From: Crossaster papposus
Lineage: Eukaryota > Echinodermata > Asteroidea > Velatida > Solasteridae
Assembly: GCA_037893245.1 (NCBI GenBank)
Contig: JBAIAA010000011.1
Location: 306,397 to 370,396, forward strand
Reading direction: 5' to 3'
DNA length: 64,000 nt
Part shown: piece by piece, positions 35,561-47,500 of the stretch
Numbering within the stretch: position 1 is the first letter of the stretch
How the letters are laid out: the number at the start of each line of letters is the position of its first letter
Notes under the pieces: model-generated
What the model was told of the DNA's origin: nothing
Seen by the model: only the letters and a program-made list of their open reading frames with translations
The model's database searches: none
Position numbers and translations under genes: made by a program

Positions 35561-36539
35561 TTCATCAACCAGGAATGCATGCTAACCTGGAGTCTACTCA
35601 CTTGGTGCAATCTCTCTACAAGCGAGCCACCTCTCCGGGAAAGAGAACATCATAGTGGATGCCCTTTCACGAGAGAGAAACAGATCTTCAACGTCCTAGA
35701 CACCCTACACACGCGCCCTCCTACCCAGAGTCTTATCAAAGATCGACCAAGAGAGGTGCTAGATAATCTTAATAGCCCCCCCCCCCCTGGCCAAGATAAC
35801 CATGGTTCCCTCAACTTCTGGACTTCCCATTATTCTACCAAAGAGACCAGACCTTCTCACACAACCCGTGTCCAAGATGTTGCTGCACCCAGATCCGGAC
35901 AGTCTTTATCTTTGTGCTTGGATGCTATCAAGTCTTCCCTCCGAACGGCTGGCCTATCTTTAGACGCTGCTTCCCTTGCAGCAAAATGCCAAGGAAGGTT
36001 TCGATCCCAATTCTGCATCTGTAACTGTGATGGGGGATTTTCTACTTCATCTCTTTAATTCTGGCCTCCAGATTAGAACCATTTGAGGCTACAGATCAGC
36101 CATCTCAGTAGTACATCTTACCAATCTTACCAATAATACTGCTATATCTCAACTGATAAAAGGCATGTTTTTAGAGAGACCACTTCTTCTTGGGACCTCG
36201 GTTGACGAAGCCTCCCTTTGAACACAACCTCACGGTCAAGACAGTCTTCCTTTTAGGAAAAGGAACAGGGAGGTGTTTGTCTTGTCCCACGTATCAACTT
36301 CCTAACCAAGAACCAATCACCAAGTTTTTCCCCTCCAGACATATTCGTCGCGAGCTTGACTTCATTTTCAAGTGTCATTTTGAACACTACACAACTCTTC
36401 ATCACAACAGTCCGTCCGTTCAACCCCGCCGAAGCCATACTACCAGATTTACCAGGCGAACTGTTGATGGGAGCAATTAATAGTATCTACTCTGACACGG
36501 AACACACCCCCCTCAACCAGTTGCATGACTACCTCACGG

Positions 36540-36620
36540 GCTCATTTCCAAGGTGTTCCTATCACAGATATTATGGAGGCAGCTTGTTGGAGGGGCACAT
36601 GGGCAGACAAGTTTTGCAAG
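36540..36620 (+). pseudogene. Tyrosine-recombinase C-terminal fragment of the DIRS relic
   Basis: One frame from 36553 reads VPITDIMEAACWRGTWADKF, resembling the conserved end of DIRS recombinases (IMEAAxW before the nucleophilic Tyr region). The expected Tyr is not seen in frame. Confidence 0.55.
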
Positions 36621-37529
36621 CAGCAGCACGTTCTTCAGCCCAGAAACACCGCAGGACTGTCAACTCATCCTCATAAGAGCTTTTGAGTACAATTGCTTGC
36701 GCATGCGCATAGAAATGCATATGTAGGTATCGGAGGTGAGTATTTTCTTAGATAGATTAGGAAATCCCTACAGATTTAGGGAGAATACGATTGCGGTACA
36801 TAGTGAGATATTTGAGGGTATATTCATTGCATCCAACGAATACCACCATGTACTTTTATTAACAGTTTAAGTCAGCCATTTTTTGTTGTTCTTTTTTTGA
36901 AGTGGGAACCGCTTGAATCTAGCATCTACTACAACCAACCGACACTCGCTTAATCTAAAAGTGTGATTTCGTGCGATTTGTGGCGCCGAGTTGGACTTCA
37001 AATACCAAGCCAGAATTATGAAGGGTTTCTTCAGACAAGACGGTTTCTTCTTTGCTCAATCGAGCTACATGCATGGCATAGCTGCCAATGAGCCTTAGTC
37101 CCTACTAACACGACGGTCAAATTAATTGCATCCACTTTATCTTCACAGTCTAATACCCCTGAACCTGAAGGTGCGTGACATCCTGCTGTGGCGTCTCTAG
37201 TCTCTCCTGACAGACCTGCTAAACCGGAAGGATTTCCAACTGCGCTAACAAGACCATCTGAAATTCGGGCATTGGACATTCATTGGAGATCAGCAAGTGT
37301 CCTCATTAGCCTGCGACTGTCTGACATTCCTCAACTGCCTTGTCTTGATCGAGTTGTGTGTATGCAGGCATTTTGTAGCACCGGCCGGTAGGCGGATCAC
37401 TCTGTCTCCGATGTAGCAGGAACTAACGGTCGCTACCGCATGAATGGAGATATTTACATGCATACCAGCCAATGTTTTTATTGTACGCCTTCACCCAGTG
37501 TTGCCTACCTTGGCATTGTCAAGACGAAG

Positions 37530-37710
37530 TGGTGACTGTCAGACAGGTTCACCGAGCATCTCTGTAGCGTTACACTTGTTACTCGTGGCTTAACTGTGGT
37601 GCAGTACTTTTCTTCATCGGGCCAAACCATTATAGACACGAGCGTCCGTTTCTTGGTTGCCACGGGTACCGACATGAAATGCAAATGCGCTGAGCAACAT
37701 ATCATCTTCC
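37530..37710 (-). repeat. Inverted, diverged copy of 38295-38480; protein-like
   Basis: On the minus strand it reads LLSAFAFHVGTRGNQETDAR and VYNGLAR before a stop. The plus strand at 38295-38400 carries the same sentence (CATTTGCATTTTATGTCGG, CGTGGCAACCAAGG) with many changes. The family was not recognised; it is probably a decayed transposon or gene fragment. Confidence 0.5.
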
Positions 37711-37820
37711 ATGCCCTGACAAAGAACAGTAATTAAAAACAATTGCACCTCGCGAAATTGTGAGCCCTTTTTAAATTTGTTTTTAATCAAGTCGTTTTTG
37801 TCCGTAAGGGCGTTACCTAA

Positions 37821-37869
37821 ATGAACCAGCACTGAGCCAGCATGCCCGCCGCCGTCAGGGCTGGTTCAT
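37821..37869 (+). repeat. Hairpin module, forward loop
   Basis: Arms ATGAACCAGCACTGAG and GGCTGGTTCAT around the loop CCAGCATGCCCGCCGCC. It is followed by GTCAGTGGCGCC, as in the ~850-bp units. Confidence 0.8.
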
Positions 37870-38037
37870 GTCAGTGGCGCCTACTGGGACAAAGACACGA
37901 TTACATCGAAATGAATTACAATGAGCAAATAATGACCGACAGTGTTACAATCAATTTTCTAACAGATGTGCAATTTGTTATGGACAAAGTTTTTCGATTT
38001 TGTTTAGATACTGTGCAAGTGTAGAAGTGTAGACCGA

Positions 38038-38085
38038 AATTAACCAGCACTGAGCCAGCATGCCCGCCGCCGTCGGCGCTGGTTG
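38038..38085 (+). repeat. Hairpin module, forward loop, diverged arms
   Basis: AATTAACCAGCACTGAGCC, loop CATGCCCGCCGCC, then GCGCTGGTTGATT. It is preceded by GATACTGTGCAAGTGTAGA, shared with the tandem array. Confidence 0.75.
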
Positions 38086-39799
38086 ATTTTGGACAAAGAC
38101 ACGAAGACACCTAAAGGAATTTTAAAAATATAAAAAAATTGACTGTGACACAGACTTTCGAGCAATTTTAAAAAAGAAGTCAAATTGACTATGGTTTTAG
38201 ATTTTGTTGCGATACTGTGCAAGATAGTACAGTGCTTACCTTTTGGTTGGGGTGCAACATTTTGGGACATACTGTCAGCGTACAGAGATAGAAGATTATA
38301 CGCTACTCAGTGCATTTGCATTTTATGTCGGTCCCCGTGGCAACCAAGGCGCAGACACTCTTGTCTTTGATGGTACGGTCTGATGTGGAGAAGCTCGGTG
38401 CTACAGCTAAGTTGTGGGTACCAAGTAGTTGTGCTACGAAGATGCTCGTCGAACATGCCAGGCAGTGGCCGCTTTTTCTTTACGATGTGAAGAAGGCGAC
38501 AATGGGTGCGAGTGATGCAATAAACAGCATTTGGCGGTGTGCATGCGAATAATCCTTTGATGGGGTTTACGGCTCGCGGAACCTGTTATTATTGGAAGAC
38601 AGTGGGGTACAAGTATCGAAAAGTGTTGCAAGTGTCTGTTTGCATGGCTGATCTTGCCTCGGTAGGGGGAATTGTTTGTACAGCCGTGACTAGTGGGGTG
38701 CACTGGTTGAATCTTAGTGGGTGAAAAATGTCTGAATCGCGGATGAGCTTGTCGGCAAAGTTGTTTGAGATCCTGATGGTAAGCAGGTTCATGTCAAGAG
38801 GGTCTCTAAATGTCGTAGCAGGAGGTCTCGCGCACCTCTTTGGTTCAGGAGTTTAGATGTGAAGACGAAGTAGACGCGATGTTTTGACCATCGTTGAGTA
38901 GTGGCTAGTGCTTGTTGGCGGCCCGTGGATGTAGCTCGGTTGAGAGCAGAAGAAACTGGGTTGTCTGGTTAAGAAACCTTTTACAATTCCGGATTTGGGA
39001 TCGCATTCTTAGATGAGTGTCAGTTGGCCTGTGGTAGATGTAAGTAATGAAGCGGTTCTGAGATGGCGGCTATACCCCGTAAGATGACGGCCAGGAATGG
39101 ATGCCATGAAGACTGAATGATTGGTAGGTGTATTTAAAAATAATGGTAATTCAAGCAATTACCAATGGTGTATCCTACTATTAAACCACTATATTAATGT
39201 TTGTGCATGCCTAAAAGTTTTGCAAGTGATTTGCATGTTTTCATATAACGCATAAGGTGACCTTTAGTTGTAGCAAGTTTTCTTCTGTGGGCTTCGAACA
39301 GAGAAGACCAACATAAAATGTAAACCATGTAAACCAACTCCCAGTGAGTAACGTTGTATTTTATTTGATATTTGTACTGATAATTGTGACCTTTTTGCGA
39401 CCGTGTGTGTATTTTTATTATTTGTATTGTCAGATTTGTAGATGTAATGTGCAGCTATCCAGGTGACATTTGACCTTCATGTTATTGTACTACGGTCGTA
39501 AATAATACTGTGCCTTTATTGCAATGAGTGTTTTCTTGTAAAGTTATATTCAGGAGATAGGTGTGGTCCGCTACATTAACAAATACAAACTGAAAAGCCT
39601 GGCTCGTACTTTTAAATGCTCACAAAGCGTTTTGTAGCCGAATTTGGCGATTTTAGAAAACAGTACCCCTACATCTCGATCAATAGTAACCTAGCAAATT
39701 TCATGTGTCAAAATAGATGGGATGTGATGTGATGAGATGCAACCGTCTTGTAACAAGCTGGATGAGAGAGACGGCCTGGAAGCCCCGAATACTGGACGA

Positions 39800-41540
39800 T
39801 AGGTAGGTTTTTATATTATACGTTCTCCTCGCATGTTATCCCAAACTCATATCTTTAATTCATAATCTACTGGGCACAATATATGTTTGTATAGTGCCTA
39901 ATTAATCCCTTAAATCGAACCCTTAAGTGTACCTCGCATGTTATCCAAAACTCTTTTTTTTAGTTCCTAATCTACAACCTCGTGATACTTTGGTATGGAC
40001 TGAAGCCGAATAATAATTAGTACAGTGCTTAATTACTGCAGCATTATGAAGCGTTATTTTTGCTGCGAATATCTCTTTAAAACAAACTAGTAATGCGTTC
40101 TTTTGGCTGTGAATATCTTTGAAACAAAGTGTACCTTACATGTTATCCCAAACTCGTATCGTTATTTCCTAATTTAAGCTTTAGCCGAACACTTATTAGT
40201 GCATAATTAATCCTTTAAATATAAAACCCTTGATTACTGCAGCATTGTAAAGCATTATTTTGGCTGCGAATATGTCTGCCTCGCATGTTATCCAAAAGTC
40301 ATATTTGTTTTCTTAATCTACAACATTATGATACTTGGTATAGACTAAAGCCGAATAATAAATAGTGCCCAATTAGCCAAACACTAATTATTTTCTCATT
40401 CCCTTAAATAGAACCCTTTCTTACTGCAGCATTGTAAAGTTCTTTCGAATCTTTAAAACAAAGTGTACCTTACATGTTATCAAACTTTAAATTTTATTTC
40501 ATACTCTGCAAGATTAGTTTAATTAGTTTATAATTTATTCCCTTCAATAGGACCCTTTCTTATTTAAAGAAAATGTACCTCGCATTTTATCGAAATTTTC
40601 CTAATCTACAAGATCATGCTTAATTTTGGATTAAGCTTTATATCTCTTAAATATAGAAGCCTTTGTTACTGAATAATTTTAATGTGTTCTTTCGGACTTT
40701 ATCTTTGCCTAAAACCAGTGTACCTCGCATGTTATCCCAAACTGTTTCATTTTAGTTCCTAATCTACAGTACCATGATACTTGGCACACTTACTTTAAGC
40801 CGAATAATAATTAGGGCCTAATTAGCCAGTTAAAGAAATCTCTTTTTACTGCAGTATTGTGATGTGTTTAACATTAAATGTACCTCACATGTGATACAAA
40901 AACCTCATCTTCCTATTTCAAAACCCTCAAGACCATGCTACTAGGCACACCTAATTTGTATATAGGCTTTAGCCGAACACTAATTAGTGCTTTATTAATT
41001 TCTGCCGCATTGTAATGCGTTATTTTGGCTGCGAATATCTCTGCCTCTTTAAAACTAAGTTTACTTTACATATTATACCAAACATATTATACTAATTCTT
41101 GTAGAAGCTTAAGCCAAACACTCATTAGTGCCTTTTTAATTCCATAAATAGAAGCCTTTCTTACTGCAGCATCATATTGCGTTTTTTCGGCTGCGAATTT
41201 CCGTTTTCCGTTTGCATGTTATCCAAAACTCTTTCAATAATTAGTGCATAATCTTTTCACTGCAGTATTGTAATGCCTTGTTTTCAGATGAAATGTACCT
41301 CCCATGTGGAGACAAAAAACCTCATCTTCCTATTTCAAAATCCTTAAGACCATGCTACTAGGCACACCTAATTTTTATATAGGCTTTAGCATTGTAATGC
41401 GTTATTTTGGCTGCGAATTTTGGCGTTCAAAATCATGATACTTGACATAGACTAAAGCCGATTAATAATTAGTTCATAATTAGCCAGTTAAAGATGACTT
41501 TTCACTGCAGCATAGCGTTTTTTAGATGCGTATATCGGTC
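39800..41540. repeat. Degenerate AT-rich repeats, left flank of the 27-bp satellite
   Basis: Recurrent phrases are GTACCTCGCATGTTATCC, AAAGCCGAATAATAATTAG, ACTGCAGCATTGTAATGCG and GGCTGCGAATATCTCTGCC, spaced roughly 110-200 bases apart at 39827, 39930, 40131, 40268, 40465, 40575, 40719, 40880 and on to 41295. Copies differ strongly, so this is an old array. No gene is visible. Confidence 0.8.
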
Positions 41541-44500
41541 TCTCACATTACAAATCTGTTGCAAGTCCCTTGCATTATAAGTCTGTCACAAATCCCTCGC
41601 ATTATAAGTCTGTCGCAAGTCCCTTGCATTATAAGTCTGTCGCAAGTCCCTCGCATTATAAGTCTGTCGCAAGTCCCTCGCATTGCAAGTCTGTCACAAG
41701 TCCCTCGCATTACAAGTCTGCCACAAGTCCCTCGCATTACAAGTCTGTCACAAGTCCCTCGCATTACAAGTCTGCCACAAGTCTCTCGCATTACAAGTCT
41801 GTCGCAAGTCTCTCGCATTACAAGTCTGTCGCAAGTCTCTCGCATTACAAGTCTGTCGCAAGTTTCTCGCATTACAAGTCTGTCGCAAGTTTCTCTCATT
41901 ACAAGTCTGTCGCAAGTTTCTCTCATTACAAGTCTGTCGCAAGTTCCTCTCATTACAAGTCTGTCGCAAGTTCCTCTCATTACAAGTCTGTCGCAAGTTC
42001 CTCTCATTACAAGTCTGTCGCAAGTTCCTCTCATTACAAGTCTGTCGCAAGTTCCTCTCATTACAAGTCTGTCGCAAGTCCCTCGCATTACAAGTCTGTC
42101 GCAAGTCCCTCGCATTACAAGTCTGTCGCAAGTCCCTCGCATTACAAGTCTGTCGCAAGTCCCTCGCATTACAAGTCTGTCGCAAGTCCCTCGCAATCCA
42201 AGTCTGTCGCAAGTCCCTCGCAATCCAAGTCTGTCGCAAGTCCCTCTCATTACAAGTCTGTCGCAAGTTCCTCTCATTACAAGTCTGTCGCAAGTTCCTC
42301 TCATTACAAGTCTGTCGCAAGTTCCTCTCATTACAAGTCTGTCGCAAGTTCCTCTCATTACAAGTCTGTCGCAAGTTCCTCTCATTACAAGTCTGTCGCA
42401 AGTTCCTCTCATTACAAGTCTGTCGCAAGTTCCTCTCATTACAAGTCTGTCGCAAGTTCCTCTCATTACAAGTCTGTCGCAAGTTCCTCTCATTACAAGT
42501 CTGTCGCAAGTTCCTCTCATTACAAGTCTGTCGCAAGTTCCTCTCATTACAAGTCTGTCGCAAGTTCCTCTCATTACAAGTCTGTCGCAAGTTCCTCTCA
42601 TTACAAGTCTGTCGCAAGTTCCTCTCATTACAAGTCTGTCGCAAGTTCCTCTCATTACAAGTCTGTCGCAAGTTCCTCTCATTACAAGTCTGTCGCAAGT
42701 TCCTCGCATTACAAGTCTGTCGCAAGTCCCTCGCATTGAAAGTCTGTCGCAAGTTCCTCGCATTACAAGTCTGTCGCAAGTCCCTCGCATTCCTAGTCTG
42801 TCGCAAGTCCCTCGCATTACTAGTCTGTCGCAAGTCCCTCGCATTACAAGTCTGTCGCAAGTCCCTCACATTACAAGTCTGTCGCAAGTTCCTTTCATTA
42901 CAAGTTTGTCGCAAGTTCCTCTCATTACAAGTCTGTCACAAGTTCCTCTCATTACAAGTCTGTCGCAAGTTCCTCTCATTACAAGTCTGTCGCAAGTTCC
43001 TCTCATTACAAGTCTGTCGCAAGTTCCTCTCATTACAAGTCTGTCGCAAGTCTCTCGCATTACTAGTCTGTCGCAAGTTCCTCTCATTACAAGTCTGTTG
43101 CAAGTTTCTCTCGCATTACTAGTCTGTCGCAAGTTCCTCTCATTACAAGTCTGTCGCAAGTTCCTCTCATTACAAGTCTGTCGCAAGTCCCTCTCATTAC
43201 AAGTCTGTCGCAAGTCCCTCGCATTACTAGTCTGTCGCAAGTTTCTCGCATTACAAGTCTGTCGCAAGTTTCTCGCATTACAAGTCTGTCGCAAGTTCCT
43301 CTCATTACAAGTCTGTCGCAAGTTCCTCTCATTACAAGTCTGTCGCAAGTTCCTCTCATTACAAGTCTGTCGCAAGTTCCTCTCATTACAAGTCTGTCGC
43401 AAGTCCCTGGCATTGAAAGTCTGTCGCAAGTTCCTCTCATTACAAGTCTGTCGCAAGTCCCTCGCATTACAAGTCTGTCGCAAGTCCCTCGCATTACAAG
43501 TCTGTCGCAAGTTCCTCTCATTACAAGTCTGTCGCAAGTTCCTCTCATTACAAGTCTGTCGCAAGTCTCTAGCATTACAAGTTTGTCGCAAGTCTCTAGC
43601 ATTACAAGTTTGTCGCAAGTCTTTCGCATTGAAAGTCTGTCGCAAGTCCCTCGCATTACTAGTCTGTCGCAAGTCTCTCGCATTGCAAGTCTGTCGCAAG
43701 TCTCTCGCATTGCAAGTCTGTCGCAAGTTCCTCTCATTACAAGTCTGTCGCAAGTTCCTCTCATTACAAGTCTGTCGCAAGTTCCTCTCATTACAAGTCT
43801 GTCGCAAGTTCCTCTCATTACAAGTCTGTCGCAAGTTCCTCTCATTACAAGTCTGTCGCAAGTTCCTCTCATTACAAGTCTGTCGCAAGTTCCTCTCATT
43901 ACAAGTCTGTCGCAAGTTCCTCTCATTACAAGTCTGTCGCAAGTCTCTCGCATTACTAGTCTGTCGCAAGTCCCTCTCATTACAAGTCTGTCGCAAGTTC
44001 CTCTCATTACAAGTCTGTCGCAAGTTCCTCTCATTACAAGTCTGTCGCAAGTCCCTCTCATTACAAGTCTGTCGCAAGTCCCTCTCATTACAAGTCTGTC
44101 GCAAGTCCCTCTCATTACTAGTCTGTCGCAAGTCCCTCTCATTACAAGTCTGTCGCAAGTTCCTCTCATTACAAGTCTGTCGCAAGTTCCTCTCATTACA
44201 AGTCTGTCGCAAGTTCCTCTCATTACAAGTCTGTCGCAAGTTCCTCTCATTACAAGTCTGTCGCAAGTTCCTCTCATTACAAGTCTGTCGCAAGTTCCTC
44301 TCATTACAAGTCTGTCGCAAGTTCCTCTCATTACAAGTCTGTCGCAAGTTCCTCTCATTACAAGTCTGTCGCAAGTTCCTCTCATTACAAGTCTGTCGCA
44401 AGTTCCTCTCATTACAAGTCTGTCGCAAGTTCCTCTCATTACAAGTCTGTCGCAAGTTCCTCTCATTACAAGTCTGTCGCAAGTTCCTCTCATTACAAGT

Positions 44501-47500
44501 CTGTCGCAAGTTCCTCTCATTACAAGTCTGTCGCAAGTTCCTCTCATTACAAGTCTGTCGCAAGTTCCTCTCATTACAAGTCTGTCGCAAGTTCCTCTCA
44601 TTACAAGTCTGTCGCAAGTCTCTCGCATTACTAGTCTGTCGCAAGTCCCTCTCATTACAAGTCTGTCGCAAGTTCCTCTCATTACAAGTCTGTCGCAAGT
44701 TCCTCTCATTACAAGTCTGTCGCAAGTCCCTCTCATTACAAGTCTGTCGCAAGTCCCTCTCATTACAAGTCTGTCGCAAGTCTCTCGCATTACTAGTCTG
44801 TCGCAAGTCCCTCTCATTACAAGTCTGTCGCAAGTTCCTCTCATTACCAGTCTGTCGCAAGTTCCTCTCATTACAAGTCTGTCGCAAGTTCCTCTCATTA
44901 CAAGTCTGTCGCAAGTTCCTCTCATTACAAGTCTGTCGCAAGTTCCTCTCATTACAAGTCTGTCGCAAGTTCCTCTCATTACAAGTCTGTCGCAAGTCTC
45001 TAGCATTACAAGTTTGTCGCAAGTCTCTAGCATTACAAGTTTGTCGCAAGTCTCTAGCATTACAAGTTTGTCGCAAGTCTTTCGCATTGAAAGTCTGTCG
45101 CAAGTCCCTCGCATTACTAGTCTGTCGCAAGTCTCTCGCATTGCAAGTCTGTCGCAAGTTCCTCTCATTACAAGTCTGTCGCAAGTTCCTCTCATTACAA
45201 GTCTGTCGCAAGTTCCTCGCATTACAAGTCTGTCGCAAGTTTCTCGCATTACAAGTCTGTCGCAAGTTTCTCGCATTACAAGTCTGTCGCAAGTTTCTCG
45301 CATTACAAGTCTGTCGCAAGTTTCTCGCATTACAAGTCTGTCGCAAGTTCCTCTCATTACAAGTCTGTCGCAAGTCCCTCGCATTACTAGTCTTTCGCAA
45401 GTTCCTCTCATTACAAGTCTGTCGCAAGTTCCTCTCATTACAAGTCTGTCGCAAGTTCCTCTCATTACAAGTCTGTCGCAAGTTCCTCTCATTACAAGTC
45501 TGTCGCAAGTTCCTCTCATTACAAGTCTGTCGCAAGTTCCTCTCATTACAAGTCTGTCGCAAGTTCCTCTCATTACAAGTCTGTCGCAAGTTCCTCTCAT
45601 TACAAGTCAGTAGTAAGTTCCTCTCATTACAAGTCTGTCGCAAGTTTCTCGCATTACAAGTCTGTCGCAAGTTTCTCGCATTACAAGTCTGTCGCAAGTT
45701 TCTCGCATTACAAGTCTGTCGCAAGTTCCTCTCATTACAAGTCTGTCGCAAGTCCCTCGCATTACTAGTCTTTCGCAAGTTCCTCTCATTACAAGTCTGT
45801 CGCAAGTTCCTCTCATTACAAGTCTGTCGCAAGTTCCTCTCATTACAAGTCAGTCGCAAGTTCCTCTCATTACAAGTCTGTCGCAAGTTTCTCGCATTAC
45901 AAGTCTGTCGCAAGTTTCTCGCATTACAAGTCTGTCGCAAGTTTCTCGCATTACAAGTCTGTCGCAAGTTCCTCTCATTACAAGTCTGTCGCAAGTTCCT
46001 CTCATTACAAGTCTGTCGCAAGTTCCTCTCATTACAAGTCTGTCGCAAGTTCCTCTCATTACAAGTCTGTCGCAAGTCTCTCGCATTACTAGTCTGTCGC
46101 AAGTCCCTCTCATTACAAGTCTGTCGCAAGTCCCTCTCATTACAAGTCTGTCGCAAGTCCCTCTCATTACAAGTCTGTCGCAAGTCCCTCGCATTACAAG
46201 TCTGTCGCAAGTTCCTCTCATTACAAGTCTGTCGCAAGTTCCTCTCATTACAAGTCTGTCGCAAGTTCCTCTCATTACAAGTCTGTCGCAAGTTCCTCTC
46301 ATTACAAGTCTGTCGCAAGTTCCTCTCATTACAAGTCTGTCGCAAGTTCCTCTCATTACAAGTCTGTCGCAAGTTCCTCTCATTACAAGTCTGTCGCAAG
46401 TTCCTCGCATTACAAGTCTGTCGCAAGTTTCTCGCATTACAAGTCTGTCGCAAGTTTCTCGCATTACAAGTCTGTCGCAAGTTTCTCGCATTACAAGTCT
46501 GTCGCAAGTTCCTCTCATTACAAGTCTGTGGCAAGTTCCTCTCATTACAAGTCTGTCGCAAGTTCCTCTCATTACAAGTCTGTCGCAAGTTCCTCTCATT
46601 ACAAGTCTGTCGCAAGTTACTCTCATTACAAGTCTGTGGCAAGTTCCTCTTATTACAAGTCTGTCGCAAGTTCCTTTCATTACAAGTCTGTCGCAAGTTC
46701 CTTTCATTACAAGTCTGTCGCAAGTTCCTCTCATTACAAGTCTGTCGCAAGTTCCTTTCATTACAAGTCTGTCGCAAGTTCCTCTCATTACAAGTCTGTC
46801 GCAAGTTCCTCTCATTACAAGTCTGTCGCAAGTTCCTCTCATTACAAGTCTGTCGCAAGTTCCTCTCATTACAAGTCTGTCGCAAGTTCCTCTCATTACA
46901 AGTCTGTCGCAAGTTCCTCTCATTACAAGTCTGTCGCAAGTCCCTCGCATTGAAAGTCTGTCGCAAGTTCCTCTCATTACAAGTCTGTCGCAAGTCCCTC
47001 GCGATACAAGTCTGTCGCAAGTTCCTCTCATTACAAGTCTGTCGCAAGTTCCTCTCATTACAAGTCTGTCGCAAGTTCCTCTCATTACAAGTCTGTCGCA
47101 AGTTCCTCTCATTACAAGTCTGTCGCAAGTTCCTCTCATTACAAGTCTGTCGCAAGTTCCTCTCATTACAAGTCTGTCGCAAGTTCCTCTCATTACAAGT
47201 CTGTCGCAAGTTCCTCTCATTACAAGTCTGTCGCAAGTTCCTCTCATTACAAGTCTGTCGCAAGTCTCTCGCATTACTAGTCTGTCGCAAGTCCCTCTCA
47301 TTACAAGTCTGTCGCAAGTTCCTCTCATTACAAGTCTGTCGCAAGTTCCTCTCATTACAAGTCTGTCGCAAGTCCCTCTCATTACAAGTCTGTCGCAAGT
47401 CCCTCTCATTACAAGTCTGTCGCAAGTCTCTCGCATTACTAGTCTGTCGCAAGTCCCTCTCATTACAAGTCTGTCGCAAGTTCCTCTCATTACCAGTCTG

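Larger units (their letters stand above)
34221..36748 (+). mobile_element. Decayed DIRS-like retrotransposon with inverted terminal repeats
   Basis: 34221-34279 and 36691-36748 are inverted copies with about five or six differences (AGAAAATA, CACCTCCGATAC, ACATATGCATTTCT, TGCGCATGCGCAA). Inside, in the order expected for a DIRS element, are a short Cys-rich start (34443, MAEPKSKKKTANRSNICRSC), an Arg/Ser-rich gag-like stretch (~34900-35010, RSRSRSTTRSSHRLSG), RT sequence at ~35390-35550 (LPQGWWAATLDLKDVYLHIS and then HQRFLQFMYR), and tyrosine-recombinase-like pieces at ~35840-36610 (KMLHPDPDSLYLCAW, VPITDIMEAACW). DIRS elements copy RNA but integrate with a tyrosine recombinase. Many frameshifts and stops, and a missing RT catalytic core, make this copy dead. 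Confidence 0.8.
36749..39800. other. Relic region with hairpins and a diverged inverted duplication
   Basis: No intact gene. Two hairpin modules lie at 37821-37869 and 38038-38085, each preceded or followed by pieces shared with the ~850-bp array (GATACTGTGCAAGTGTA; AGTGGCGCC; GACACGAAGACAC). Exon-like pieces ending in GATTGGTAGGTG occur at ~39125 and similarly at ~39800. Segments 37530-37710 (minus) and 38295-38480 (plus) are homologous in inverted orientation. Confidence 0.5.
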
